From assembly GCF_022968135.1 (NCBI RefSeq), contig NZ_JALJRA010000004.1:13538-77537 (forward strand): a stretch of 64,000 nucleotides of DNA, written 5' to 3'. Below are positions 38,934 through 47,294 of this stretch, piece by piece. Made by a program: the position numbers and the translations under genes. The notes under the pieces were generated by a model. The model worked only from the letters and a program-made list of their open reading frames with translations, did not search any database and had not been told where the DNA came from. Numbering within the stretch: position 1 is the stretch's first letter; every line of letters begins with the position of its first letter. The stretch comes from Pseudorhizobium tarimense (GTDB lineage: Bacteria > Pseudomonadota > Alphaproteobacteria > Rhizobiales > Rhizobiaceae).

Positions 38934-39326
38934 TCAATCCAGTACCTGGACCACCGTATAGGTCTGCGGGTCGACGATCACACGGCGTTCGTTGACGTAG
39001 GTGTAGGCGTATTGAGGCGCCTCTGGGATCGGCGTCAGCACAACAGTCTGTGGAAGCGGCTGCCCAACCACGACCTCTGTCTGCACCATTACAGGCTCAG
39101 CTGGCATCGGTTGTTCACGAACATAGGTAACAACACGCTCCGGTGGCGGATCGATGGCCGTTCCAAGAACCGCACCTGCAATGCCGCCGACAGCTGCACC
39201 AACCGGGCCGCCCACGATGGCGCCCGTAACTGCACCACCTGCTGCGCCGCTTGCGGTGCCTTCTTGCGCGATAGCTGCGGTGCCGACGAGAACAAGCGAC
39301 GCGGCTGCGATGATAATCTTCTTCAT
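38934..39326 (-). CDS. DUF1236-type protein with glycine-zipper segment
   Basis: 130 residues from the ATG at 39326, with GAGGAG six bases upstream; an ATG two codons earlier touches that ribosome-binding site and was rejected. Signal peptide (KKIIIAAASLVLVGTAAIAQ), then a Gly/Ala zipper (GAAGGAVTGAIVGGPVGAA) as in membrane-associated or pore-like proteins. A C-terminal DUF1236-like domain follows (QTVVLTPIPEAPQYAYTYV). Common in rhizobia, function unknown. Confidence 0.78.
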   Translation of the reverse strand: MKKIIIAAASLVLVGTAAIAQEGTASGAAGGAVTGAIVGGPVGAAVGGIAGAVLGTAIDPPPERVVTYVREQPMPAEPVMVQTEVVVGQPLPQTVVLTPIPEAPQYAYTYVNERRVIVDPQTYTVVQVLD

Positions 39327-39480
39327 GGCCATCTCCTCAGGTTGTGGCTGGCAACTCAACGTGAGCTTGCCAGTCCCGTTCCTTGATCAGACCTTTGCAG
39401 AGGCGCCGTAGGACTTAAGTCCCTGAGCATCCCGCTGCGGTTCATCTGCCGTTCATGTGGCGCCGCCCAAAGTTCGCACT

Positions 39481-39678
39481 ATGCTAAAGCACCTACCCAA
39501 TCAGAGACCCCTTTCTCCTTCTGACCTGGATGTCCTCGCACGGGTCCTCGACGCAGCTTGCGATTGGCGAGGGATCGAGCGATCGGACGTAGACGCGCAG
39601 CATATCGCCGCTGAGCTTGTTGAGCTTTATGAGCACGGCGTGAGGCAGGAGATGGAGCTTAGAGCGCTGATTAGTTGA
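39481..39678 (+). CDS. Small hypothetical protein
   Basis: 65 residues, acidic and helical (LSPSDLDVLARVLDAACDW, IAAELVELYEHGVRQE). The ATG at 39481 is used; an upstream GTG-type start at 39457 is possible. Composition looks coding and similar short proteins occur in rhizobia, but I do not recognise a function. It lies inside the tRNA-Lys element. Confidence 0.5.
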   Translation: MLKHLPNQRPLSPSDLDVLARVLDAACDWRGIERSDVDAQHIAAELVELYEHGVRQEMELRALIS

Positions 39679-39903
39679 TTAGCGCGTGGGCTCGTCTGTC
39701 CACCCGCTCACGCAGCAGCCGCGCTACAGGCCATCGCAGCGGCGAGCAAAGCTGTGGGTGAATGGCCCGTGCTTCCGATACAATCCATTCCACGTCGCGA
39801 CTTCGAGTCCGGAGGGCCTGAAAAGAGCCATGTAAAGCAACCGCTTGAGAGAGCAGTTAGCCACAATTGTTTCCGCAACGTTCCACCTCATGGCCAACTT
39901 TGA

Positions 39904-40729
39904 ATGGAACTTGGGGAGAATACTACTCCGCTGCGACTATGCCCGCGTTGCCACTCGTACGCAAGTGATCTGAGCGACGTTGAATGGGCGCTGATCGCGC
40001 CGCAGACCTGCGCCAAAGCCGCTCGGACGGCCGCGACTAGCAAACCTGCGCGAGGTGGTGAATGCGATCCTCTACATGGCCGCGACCGGGTGCCAGTGGC
40101 GCATGCTGCCGAAGGACTTCCCGCCCTTCACCACGGTGCAGAACTACTTCTACGCCTGGCGCGACATGGGCGTGCTTCGCGCCATCAACAACACGCTCGT
40201 CACGGCGGCCCGGGAGCAAGAGGGCCGGGAGGCAAGCCCGTCCGCCGGCGTCATCGACAGCCAGTCCGTCAAGACCACCGAAAGCGGCGGCATCCGGGGC
40301 TTCGATGCCGGTAAGAAGATCAGCGGCCGCAAGCGCCACATCGTGACCCACACCAGCGGGCTCTTGGTCGGCTTGGTCGTCCACAGCGCAGCGATCCAAG
40401 ACCGCGACGGTGCCGCAGAGATCCTCAAGTCCATCGTGAAGCGATGGCCGTGGCTTCGCCATGTCTTTGTAGATGGTGGCTATGCTGGCCCGAAGCTGAA
40501 GGGTGCGTTTAAAAGGATCGGACGTTTTGCGCTGGAGACCGTCAAGCGAACGGATAAGGCAAAGGGCTTCGAAGTGCTGCCGCGCAGATGGGTTGTGGAG
40601 AGGACTTTCCCATGGCTCGGGCGATGCCGCCGACTGGCCAGAGACTTCGAGAGAACGATCGCCTCAGCCGAAGCCTGGATCCTCGTCGCCAGCATCCGCC
40701 TGCTCACGCGGCGGCTCGCAAGACAATGA
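39904..40729 (+). pseudogene. IS5-family transposase, frameshifted at its N-terminus
   Basis: DDE transposase. The N-terminal motif YASDLSDVEWALIAP is in one frame (39958-40002). A frame change between about 39999 and 40013 leads to PKPLGRPRLANLREVV and the rest of the protein to 40729. The later part is intact: ILYMAATGCQWRMLP, SPSAGVIDSQSVKTT (first catalytic Asp), KISGRKRHIVTHTSG, VFVDGGYAG (second Asp) and VVERTFPWLGRCRRL (Glu). No convincing start codon precedes the N-terminal motif. I could not find terminal inverted repeats by eye, so the element ends are undefined. Confidence 0.8.
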
Positions 40730-40750
40730 AATCCAAGCGATCATTATGAT

Positions 40751-41423
40751 TCAAGCCTTATATACCGCCTTCTCTAGCTCCGCAACCACGGAGAAACTCG
40801 CTTCAAGATAGTCGTACACTGGCGGGTCCAAGCGACTGCCCCCACCGTGAGCACCGGAATTCCGCACTGCGTAGCAAAGGGCCAGGCGGCCGAAGTAGTC
40901 CATCCGGTCGACAAGCCCGTTCTTCCCGCCGTTGATCTTGCGGGTGATCGTCTCGATGTCGGTCTGGTCTGACCAGGTGTTGAGCTTGCGGCTCGTCCAG
41001 AGCGCCGCGAGCGGCAGCCCATCCTTCGTCGCCTTCTCCCAAAGTGGCTGCATTGCCGCCGGCATTTCGATCTGCGCCTCGGTGCGGTGAATAACCCAGC
41101 CATGCCGTGGATTGTCGGATGAACGATCTCCGGAAACTGCGCCCGCTTCTGGTAGGCGCGTATAGCGCCTGGCCGCCGTCATCCTGGGCCTTAAAGCCGG
41201 ACGGCTGCGGAAGGTACTGTGTCCCCGCCCTCCCCGCCCCCTTTACTTCCTTCTCGCCGGCGGTGGTGTCGCGCATCAGCGACCATCCGTCAGCACGCTC
41301 AATGTAAGCTGGGTGCTTGGTGTCGACGGATAGGTCATCAGGTTCAGAACCTCGTGTGCCCGGAACAATGCCGGGAGATTTGTTGTTGCTGGTGCAAATC
41401 AGGGAGTCGGCGATGACAGGCAA
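40751..41423 (-). pseudogene. Chimera of phage portal (DUF4055) N-terminus and GH19 endolysin C-terminus
   Basis: On the minus strand the upstream part reads HPAYIERADGWSLMRDT, TQYLPQPSGFKAQDDGG, AYQKRAQFPEIVHPTIHG and VIHRTEAQIEMPAAMQPLW, the start of a DUF4055 portal-like protein. It is spread over three frames (changes near 41163 and 41097). At about 40990-41000 it passes in frame into RKLNTWSDQT, ITRKINGGKNGLVDRMDYF and a C-terminal tail, characteristic of GH19 chitinase-type endolysins. The portal continuation and the endolysin catalytic N-terminus are both missing. This is best explained by one large deletion. Confidence 0.7.
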
Positions 41424-41601
41424 TGATCAACCCATCAACCAGACGTCACAGAGGCTGCCAGGAGACGAGACAGAACCCGGTTCGAAGCAATCGGCCGAAC
41501 ACATCTGCCTCGCGTTTGCTGCCAGCGGCGAGCAAAGCGGCAGGCCCTGCGCTGATTGCGGCGGCACGGGAACTGTGACGGTAATTGTCGGAGATGCTTA
41601 G
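41413..41601 (+). CDS. Small protein with a single CxxCxG motif
   Basis: 62 residues; GGAG lies seven bases before the ATG. It ends with PCADCGGTGTVTVIVG, half of a DnaJ-type zinc finger (CxxCxGxG). Such half-sites are common in small rhizobial phage and island proteins. Function unknown. The N-terminal half is polar and probably disordered. Confidence 0.55.
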   Translation: MTGNDQPINQTSQRLPGDETEPGSKQSAEHICLAFAASGEQSGRPCADCGGTGTVTVIVGDA

Positions 41602-41646
41602 CTAGCATCATGTCTGTGTTGTTTATGCACTCAGGAGAGAAACACC

Positions 41647-42633
41647 TTGAGCATCGGTTTGCTAGGACTTTTGGACGATGTTGCTGGCCTTGCTAAAGTT
41701 GCAGCCGCATCAGTCGACGACGTCACCGGAATGGCAATGAAGGCCGGCATCAAGGCCACGGGCGCCGTCATTGACGACGCCGCCGTCACTCCTCGCTATG
41801 TCCAAGGCTTTTCCGCCGATCGCGAACTGCCGATTGTGTTTAAGATCGCCAAGGGCTCGATCAAGAACAAGCTCCTGTTCCTGCTGCCCGCGGCGCTCGC
41901 CCTTGGTTACTTCCTGCCATGGGCCATCACCCCGTTGCTGATGATCGGCGGCGCCTACCTTTGCTACGAAGGAGCCGAGAAGGTCTATCACCTCCTGCTG
42001 CCACACCAGGCGCATGAGCACGAAGCGCACTTGGCGTCGGCAGCGGTAGATCCCAAGACGCTGGAAGATGAGAAGGTTGCCGGCGCAATCAAGACGGACT
42101 TCATCCTGTCTGCCGAGATCATGGCCATAGCCCTTGCGGAGTTACCCGACGAAAGCCTCATCGCTCAGGCGATCATCCTGGTCCTTGTAGCCTTCGGCAT
42201 CACCCTCGCTGTCTATGGCGTCGTTGCGTTGCTTGTGAAGGCTGACGATTTCGGGCTCTCGCTCGCGGCCAACAATGATGGTATCGCTCGCAGTCTCGGC
42301 CGTGGCTTGGTCAAAGGCATGCCGGTCTTGATGTCAGGTCTGAGCGTAGTGGGCACCGCCGCGATGATCTGGGTCGGCGGTGGTATCATTGTGCATGGGC
42401 TTGAAGGCTTTGGCCTAGCCGGGATCGGTCAGTTTATCCACCACACAGCGGAAGTAGCTGCGCATGCAGTGCCCAACGCTGCAGCTGTGCTTGCATGGGC
42501 GGTGGAGTCGGCCGGCTACGGCTTGGTAGGGCTAGCAATTGGCGCTGCACTCATACCCATTGCCGGCTACGTCTTCTCACCTGCCTGGCGTGCCATCAAA
42601 GGCCAAAGGGAGGCGGAGCCTACCGCTCACTGA
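41647..42633 (+). CDS. DUF808 (YedI-like) membrane protein
   Basis: 328 residues from a TTG start with CAGGAGAG at good spacing. The DUF808 beginning (SIGLLGLLDDVAGLAKVAA, then SVDDVTGMAMKAGIKATG) is followed by four or five hydrophobic segments and a polar C-terminus. Inner-membrane protein of unknown function. It is intact although all phage structural genes around it are broken. Its stop is back-to-back with the terminase remnant. Confidence 0.85.
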   Translation: MSIGLLGLLDDVAGLAKVAAASVDDVTGMAMKAGIKATGAVIDDAAVTPRYVQGFSADRELPIVFKIAKGSIKNKLLFLLPAALALGYFLPWAITPLLMIGGAYLCYEGAEKVYHLLLPHQAHEHEAHLASAAVDPKTLEDEKVAGAIKTDFILSAEIMAIALAELPDESLIAQAIILVLVAFGITLAVYGVVALLVKADDFGLSLAANNDGIARSLGRGLVKGMPVLMSGLSVVGTAAMIWVGGGIIVHGLEGFGLAGIGQFIHHTAEVAAHAVPNAAAVLAWAVESAGYGLVGLAIGAALIPIAGYVFSPAWRAIKGQREAEPTAH

Positions 42634-43515
42634 TCAGTACAGTCCCTTCAACGAGGTCGTTGTGGTTTTTGACTCTCGATTGCCCACAAGCCTGCCAAAT
42701 GCCCCTGAGGTGGCATCCACCTGGTCCTTAAACGCCCCGCCTGAGAAGAGGCATAGCTCGTCGCGATAGGCCTCGTTCCATGCTCCCTGCACTAGATAGC
42801 ACGTTGCGGCTTCGCACTGTATGAGAATGGCTCCGCTCTCGTCACCTTGTCCTCGGTCTCCGGATCGGCTTTCACCATCCACCCCGGCGAGCATCGAAAC
42901 GTAATCCTTTGCCTGCACCTTGCCGAGCTGCCCCGGGTCCTGCGGCAGACTGATCATCACGTCCGTTCCGTCGAGCTCCGCAGTCGTCTTGATCAGGTCG
43001 GCGAACCGCGTCGCCCTCATCTTGTGTGGTGACGACATGGCCGACAACGTAGGAGCCGTCAGGCGCCTTTCCCAGCTTGGCACCGGTAGTTCTGGCAGCT
43101 GTCGTTTTCTTCGTAGCTGCAAAGTCCCAGTGCCTCACCCAGCGGGTACCGGGTGGCGCCTGCCGAATGATCTTGTCCTCGAACCACTGACGCTTGAACA
43201 GCCCGCCCTCGCGTGCCGTCGGCCGCTGCTGGTATTGGCCAGCATAGCCATAGGAGCCCTTGAACACCTTCAGAGCCTCGACCGCCTCACGGGTGAAGCG
43301 CTCCGGCAGCAATAGCTCCCCATCAGTCGTGCGCGGATCCACGAGGCCAATGCGCGTCGGCTCCGTCGGATCAATAATCCGCCCGCTCGACCTGTACGGC
43401 TTCGGGTCGTACTCCATCGACAGGCACAGGTGCACATAGCGCAGGCCAAGTCGTGGCTGTGTGAGGTGCTGGAGTGCTCGGTCGAGGATCTGGGAGGGCG
43501 GGCCGGTGGCTAGCG
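42634..43515 (-). pseudogene. Phage terminase large subunit, C-terminal remnant
   Basis: Only the nuclease-domain half remains. It reads GYAGQYQQRPTAREGGLFKRQ, then TRWVRHWDFAATKKT (first catalytic Asp region) and SYVVGHVVTTQDEG, written here as separate short landmarks. A frame change near 43015 follows, then RATRFADLIKTTAE, and the C-terminal block EAYRDELCLFSGGAFKDQVDA with the final acidic residues. The ATPase half with Walker motifs is absent: the frame is closed by a stop just above 43515. At least one more change of frame lies near 42870. Confidence 0.75.
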
Positions 43516-43554
43516 TGCTGGCACCCCCTCACCCTCATCACAAGTGGTGGGTCA

Positions 43555-43803
43555 TCATCCAGCGGCTCCACAACCCGTTAATCCGAGTTCATCGAGTGCA
43601 ACCGCATGCAGTACCGTGAAAAGTTGTCGCTCCAGATCGGGATCGAAGGGGATTTCAGCGTCTGCTGTGGCGACAAGCGCTGCTCGCTGGGCGATCCGCT
43701 CAGCGATCGTGTCATCAGGAGTGTATCGCTTCGCCCAGCGGAGAAGAACTTGCTTCAACTCAGCAGAGGTGGAGGCGCCTGCAAAGGTCGAGGCAACCAA
43801 CAC
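43555..43803 (-). CDS. Small hypothetical protein, phage region
   Basis: 82 residues from a GTG at 43803 with GGGAGG five bases upstream, so translation is plausible. Mostly helical (ELKQVLLRWAKRYTPDD, ERIAQRAALVATADAE). It precedes the terminase remnant on the same strand. Not recognised; it could be a small early or packaging protein. Confidence 0.45.
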   Translation of the reverse strand: MLVASTFAGASTSAELKQVLLRWAKRYTPDDTIAERIAQRAALVATADAEIPFDPDLERQLFTVLHAVALDELGLTGCGAAG

Positions 43804-43938
43804 CGCACCTCCCTCAACACATCAGCCGGAACAAAAACCAAAGCCGCTAGCCGCCGGCACGACTACGGCCGACGCCAAAAGAAAATTATCACTCGGCGAG
43901 ACATTGTCTATGTCCGCCCCCGTACCGAATCTGGGGGT

Positions 43939-43966
43939 CAAAAAAAGCCCGCCTTGTGGGCGGGCT
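43939..43966 (-). terminator. Strong terminator downstream of the DUF6894 gene
   Basis: 8-bp GC-rich stem AGCCCGCC/GGCGGGCT with a 5-base loop; on the minus strand it is followed by seven T. It lies about 90 bp past the DUF6894 stop at 44057 and insulates it from the phage remnants. Confidence 0.8.
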
Positions 43967-44056
43967 AGACTGGAGACTATTCATGAGGTCTTTGATGAAC
44001 ATCACGGCGAGCAATCAGTTCCGGGCGGCCAAGTTCCCCACACGCTCATGGGGGCG

Positions 44057-44293
44057 TCAGTCGAGCCGGAGAACCGATCGAAACGGCACCGCTCCGAGCA
44101 CGGTTCCGTCCTCAGCGGTGATTTCAAAGGACTGCCCGTCTATAACGTCGTCGGACAGAACCTTTTCAGCGATTATCTCCCGAGCGGCCTGGACGGCTTC
44201 ATTGCGGGCGGCTTCGAAGGAGGGGAGTTCAGCTCCCTCGGGATCTTTGTCAACTGCATCATGGCTTCGGACGTTGAAGTAATACCTGGGCAT
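44057..44293 (-). CDS. DUF6894 family protein, copy A
   Basis: 78 residues; the ATG at 44293 has AGGAAAAG upstream. Starts with PRYYFNVRSHDAVDKDPEG and continues with ELPSFEAARNEAVQAAREI, the DUF6894 pattern. Function unknown. It has its own ribosome-binding site and strong terminator and runs against the neighbouring plus-strand genes, the arrangement of an autonomous passenger ('moron') gene. A second member lies at 45252-45536. Confidence 0.8.
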   Translation of the reverse strand: MPRYYFNVRSHDAVDKDPEGAELPSFEAARNEAVQAAREIIAEKVLSDDVIDGQSFEITAEDGTVLGAVPFRSVLRLD

Positions 44294-44380
44294 GTCTTTT
44301 CCTATCATCCTATCGCTCCGAACTGTGAAATAGGAGACGCGTTCCCACCTGCTCCCTCGCTGAAATCGACGGGCACATCA

Positions 44381-44644
44381 GTGGAGGCTCTGGTGGGTAT
44401 CGACGCCTACAAGGCGGAAAACGCTAAGCACGGCTGGCGGCTGGACTGGCCGACAGTTTGGAATACAGGGCGCGCACCTATCCTTGGACCGGAACGGCAA
44501 CGCAATGGTCCTAAGGAGGAAGACCTGCAGTACGACGAGAGGGGCCCGTTCGTCGCCCTGGCAGCCTCCGAAGTAGTCGAGCTTCGCGATTATCTGGTTG
44601 ACGCCCTTCCGCCCGCCGCCACCACGGAGGGCCCGGAAGGATGA
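44381..44644 (+). CDS. Hypothetical protein of the element
   Basis: 87 residues from a GTG at 44381 (start uncertain; the frame is open further up but lies opposite DUF6894 copy A). Contains IDAYKAENAKHGWRLDWPT and a polar C-terminus. Its stop overlaps the next ATG (ATGA at 44641), which supports real translation. Not recognised. Confidence 0.45.
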   Translation: MEALVGIDAYKAENAKHGWRLDWPTVWNTGRAPILGPERQRNGPKEEDLQYDERGPFVALAASEVVELRDYLVDALPPAATTEGPEG

Positions 44645-45066
44645 GCCGCCAGGTCAACCGAGATCTCAGAGACAAGGCGATGGATCACATCGACCACGCC
44701 CTTGGCAGGCCTGTTGATCCGCTGGTCGTGAGCCATCGGAACCGTTTTGCCGTTGATCCTGACAGCAAGACAGCGAAGGAGTATGAGGCCTCGCCGTTCT
44801 GGAGCCGGAACGGCAAAGGCGCGCCTGGCGGGATGGCGTTTTATCACGTCACTGCAGAGCGACGGCAAGCTCTCAAGCAGCACCTGAAAGAAATCGGCGA
44901 TCAGCACCGGATCTATGCCGCGACCTATCTGGGCCAAACTCAGACGGTCGTCGCCATCTCAGCCGCCAAGGCGAAGTACAGCCTTTTGCTCGAGGTCTCC
45001 GACTGCTTCTGTGACCTGCCTTTCGGCAAGTTTTCCCGAGCCGCAACCGTGAGAAAAGCAGCATGA
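44641..45066 (+). CDS. Hypothetical protein of the element
   Basis: 141 residues, start coupled to the previous gene and stop coupled to the next (ATGA overlaps at both ends). N-terminal SRQVNRDLRDKAMDHIDHA and later ERRQALKQHLKEIGDQHRI suggest a helical protein; no known domain recognised. Presumably an early gene of the prophage, transcribed towards the integrase. Confidence 0.6.
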   Translation: MSRQVNRDLRDKAMDHIDHALGRPVDPLVVSHRNRFAVDPDSKTAKEYEASPFWSRNGKGAPGGMAFYHVTAERRQALKQHLKEIGDQHRIYAATYLGQTQTVVAISAAKAKYSLLLEVSDCFCDLPFGKFSRAATVRKAA

Positions 45067-45812
45067 TTGAGAGGCTTACGAAGTGCCGGGCATGCAGCGG
45101 GCGCGGCTATCATGATTGCGCTTGCTGGCCGGGGGATTGCATCTGCGGCTACGGCGACGAGACCTGCGAAGAGTGCGGTGGCGAAGGCATCATAGATCCC
45201 AGCTACGACGACTTCGATACGGCCCCCGCCCTCCAGATGAGTGAGGAGAGTCTAGTGCCAGGTTTTGCTCTCGAAAGAAGGAACGCGGTAAAACATCAAT
45301 CCAGCCAGCGCTTCGGCAGTGTCAACGCGCGCGAGAACGCGGCCGCCACCGTCACAAATCTCGATGCTGGAAACCGTCAGCCCCGTTTCCGCTTCAAGTT
45401 GGGCGTCGAACGCAAATTCTTGCAGAATTTCACAAGCGCCGCGCTTCGCTTCCTCCAAATTGGGAGCCTCAACGCCTTCGTGGTCGACCACGTAGTCATC
45501 CAGGAGAAGGAGATTGAAAAAGTATCGCGTGGTCAACGGCCCCTCCTGTCTGTGCAGGGAACTTATCGCACCGCAGACGGAGCGCCAGACCTCTGCCCGA
45601 CTATCCACAGCTCAGTCGATTTAACGTGCGATCCGACCCACCGTTCGGATGTTATGATGACGAAAATGTCGCCTCCAGGGCGGGCAGGTGGGGGAAGCAA
45701 TCATGGGATTGGAGAACTTAATTTCCGCGAATTGATTCCCGCCGGCCGACGGCCCCAATCGAGGGCGTCCGGGGACGAGGCCTGTGGAAACAATATGGAC
45801 AGACGCCCATGA
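45063..45812 (+). CDS. CxxCxGxG zinc-finger-like protein; 3' part doubtful
   Basis: The first ~60 residues contain two DnaJ-type motifs, CRACSGRG and CEECGGEG, around a cysteine-rich CACWPGDCICGYG segment, so a zinc-binding role is likely. The frame then stays open to 45812, but 45252-45536 lies opposite a convincing DUF6894 gene. The original 3' end was therefore probably replaced when that gene arrived. The start overlaps the previous stop; the stop overlaps the next ATG (45809). Confidence 0.45.
   Translation: MIERLTKCRACSGRGYHDCACWPGDCICGYGDETCEECGGEGIIDPSYDDFDTAPALQMSEESLVPGFALERRNAVKHQSSQRFGSVNARENAAATVTNLDAGNRQPRFRFKLGVERKFLQNFTSAALRFLQIGSLNAFVVDHVVIQEKEIEKVSRGQRPLLSVQGTYRTADGAPDLCPTIHSSVDLTCDPTHRSDVMMTKMSPPGRAGGGSNHGIGELNFRELIPAGRRPQSRASGDEACGNNMDRRP
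45252..45536 (-). CDS. DUF6894 family protein, copy B
   Basis: 94 residues from a TTG at 45536, chosen because AGGAGGGG precedes it by five bases; the upstream frame to 45608 adds unrelated residues. TTRYFFNLLLLDDYVVDHEG and EAPNLEEAKRGACEILQEF give the same pattern as copy A, with low identity, so they are old paralogues. Function unknown. It runs against the phage-type genes. Confidence 0.75.
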   Translation of the reverse strand: MTTRYFFNLLLLDDYVVDHEGVEAPNLEEAKRGACEILQEFAFDAQLEAETGLTVSSIEICDGGGRVLARVDTAEALAGLMFYRVPSFESKTWH

Positions 45813-46015
45813 GCCAAGCCCGCACTTACACCAAAATCGAAACAGCCGATGCTGCTGCCGCGGCGGCGATGCACGGCGTCCGGGTGATCATGCACCCAAC
45901 GAGTGAGATTGAGTTCTCGCCCAACGGCTTCGCCTTTAAGAAACAGGAAGAAGACACTCCAGAGGCGGAGCTGCAGAGGTGGGTAAATGCAAGGGAAGCT
46001 CGTCGGCGTGCATAA
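45809..46015 (+). CDS. Small hypothetical protein preceding the integrase
   Basis: 68 residues ending in a helical RWVNAREARRR tail; its start overlaps the preceding frame and its end overlaps the integrase start by 29 bp. Small genes in this position often regulate or assist the integrase (excisionase or similar), but the sequence gives no domain match, so this is only positional inference. Confidence 0.5.
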   Translation: MSQARTYTKIETADAAAAAAMHGVRVIMHPTSEIEFSPNGFAFKKQEEDTPEAELQRWVNAREARRRA

Positions 46016-47021
46016 GGTGACGATCAGGAAGAAGGGCCAGGAGCCGCTCGTCTACTACTATGCGTGGCGGGGCAAAGGCGCCCCACGCAAAATGGCGAAG
46101 CCAGGCACAAAGGCTTTTACCAAGAAATACATCCGACTGACGAAGGACTGGCAGAAGGAAGCGAACGCTGGCACGATCGGCTCGCTGGTGGACGAATTCC
46201 TCCAGTCGCCTCACTTCACGCGCCTTCCCCGGCGACACGCCGCGACTATGAACGACAGCTTGGAGCGATCAGGCAGGAGTTCGAGACGTTCTCGATCCGA
46301 ACGATGGAAGCCCGCGGCAGCCGGAAGATCTTCTTGAACTGGCGCGACACGATGAAGGATGCCCCGCGCTCAGCAGACATGCACATCGCCCTCCTCTCCC
46401 GCATCTTCGCATGGGCCAAAGGTAACGAGGTAATCCTGAGAAACCCACTAGAGCGCGTCGAGCGGCTGCATGAGGGCACGAGGCGGGACATCATCTGGTC
46501 GGATGCCAGTTGAATAAACTCCTCACGCAAGCCGCTCCGCACATCGGGAAGGTGGCGCAGATCGCGCTGTGGACCATGCAGCGACAAGCAGACATCCTGA
46601 CGATGCCGATGCTGACTTTCGATGGAGAGCGGGTATCGATCAAGCAGGGAAAGACGGGAGCGCGGGTGCGCGTGGTAGCGGCGCCGGACATCATGCCGGT
46701 GCTGCGAGACGCCAAGGAGAAGAACCGACAGCGGATCCTTGTGAACTCATTCGGCCAGAATTGGACCTCTAGCAGGTTCAGGGCGTCATGGGGGAAGGAG
46801 ATGGCGAGGCTCTACAATAAGGGCGTCACCTTCCACGACTTGCGCGGGACGGCGATCACCTACGCCTATGCGAACCTCGGCAGGTCGCACGCTGAGAAGT
46901 CAAGCTGGTATCGGAGATTTCAGGCGATTCGCAGGATGATGCCGAATCGATCATCCGCAAGCATTCTTTGGCCGGCCAGGAGGTCATCGACGCCATCCGT
47001 CGCGAAACGAAGACGGAATAA
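45987..47021 (+). pseudogene. Tyrosine recombinase (phage integrase), inactivated
   Basis: Integrase sequence continues through three frames. The N-terminal arm domain (KVTIRKKGQEPLVYYYAWRG) and the SAM-like core-binding domain (ATRRDYERQLGAIRQEFE) are followed by a catalytic domain with Arg in ALWTMQRQADILTM, Lys in IKQGKTGARV and box II FHDLRGTA. Frame changes occur near 46215, 46505 and 46895. The C-terminal helix reads ESIIRKHSLAGQEV, where relatives have the nucleophilic Tyr (KHY), so the catalytic tyrosine appears to be Ser (TCT, 46965-46967). Adjacent to tRNA-Lys, its likely attachment site. Confidence 0.85.
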
Positions 47022-47082
47022 AACTGTAAAGATGGAGAAAGCTGTAAAACAGCTGGAGAGAACGGCACCTAAGCGCTTGAAA

Positions 47083-47158
<76 letters not shown>

Positions 47159-47294
47159 GAGAGACCGTCCGGAGCGCCTCAGCGCCCGCCGGTGTGAGCG
47201 CGTATAAAGGGGAACGAACGGCTTGTCCAGCGCTTCCTTCAAAATAATTGGCGCATGCGAAATCGGCTCATCCCGCCGTCATTGCACAGGAAAA

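Noticed and set aside
42634..43515. A functional terminase gene
   Set aside because: The ATPase half is missing and the nuclease half is split by frame changes.
45654..45812. A separate 52-residue gene starting at ATG 45654
   Set aside because: No ribosome-binding site, and a Gly/Pro/Arg-rich sequence typical of chance frames; it is only the end of the frame begun at 45063.
38941..47082. A complete anti-phage defence system inside the element
   Set aside because: I looked for restriction, Abi, CBASS, retron or TIR/STING-type genes and saw none; the passengers are DUF-type proteins with no established defence role.
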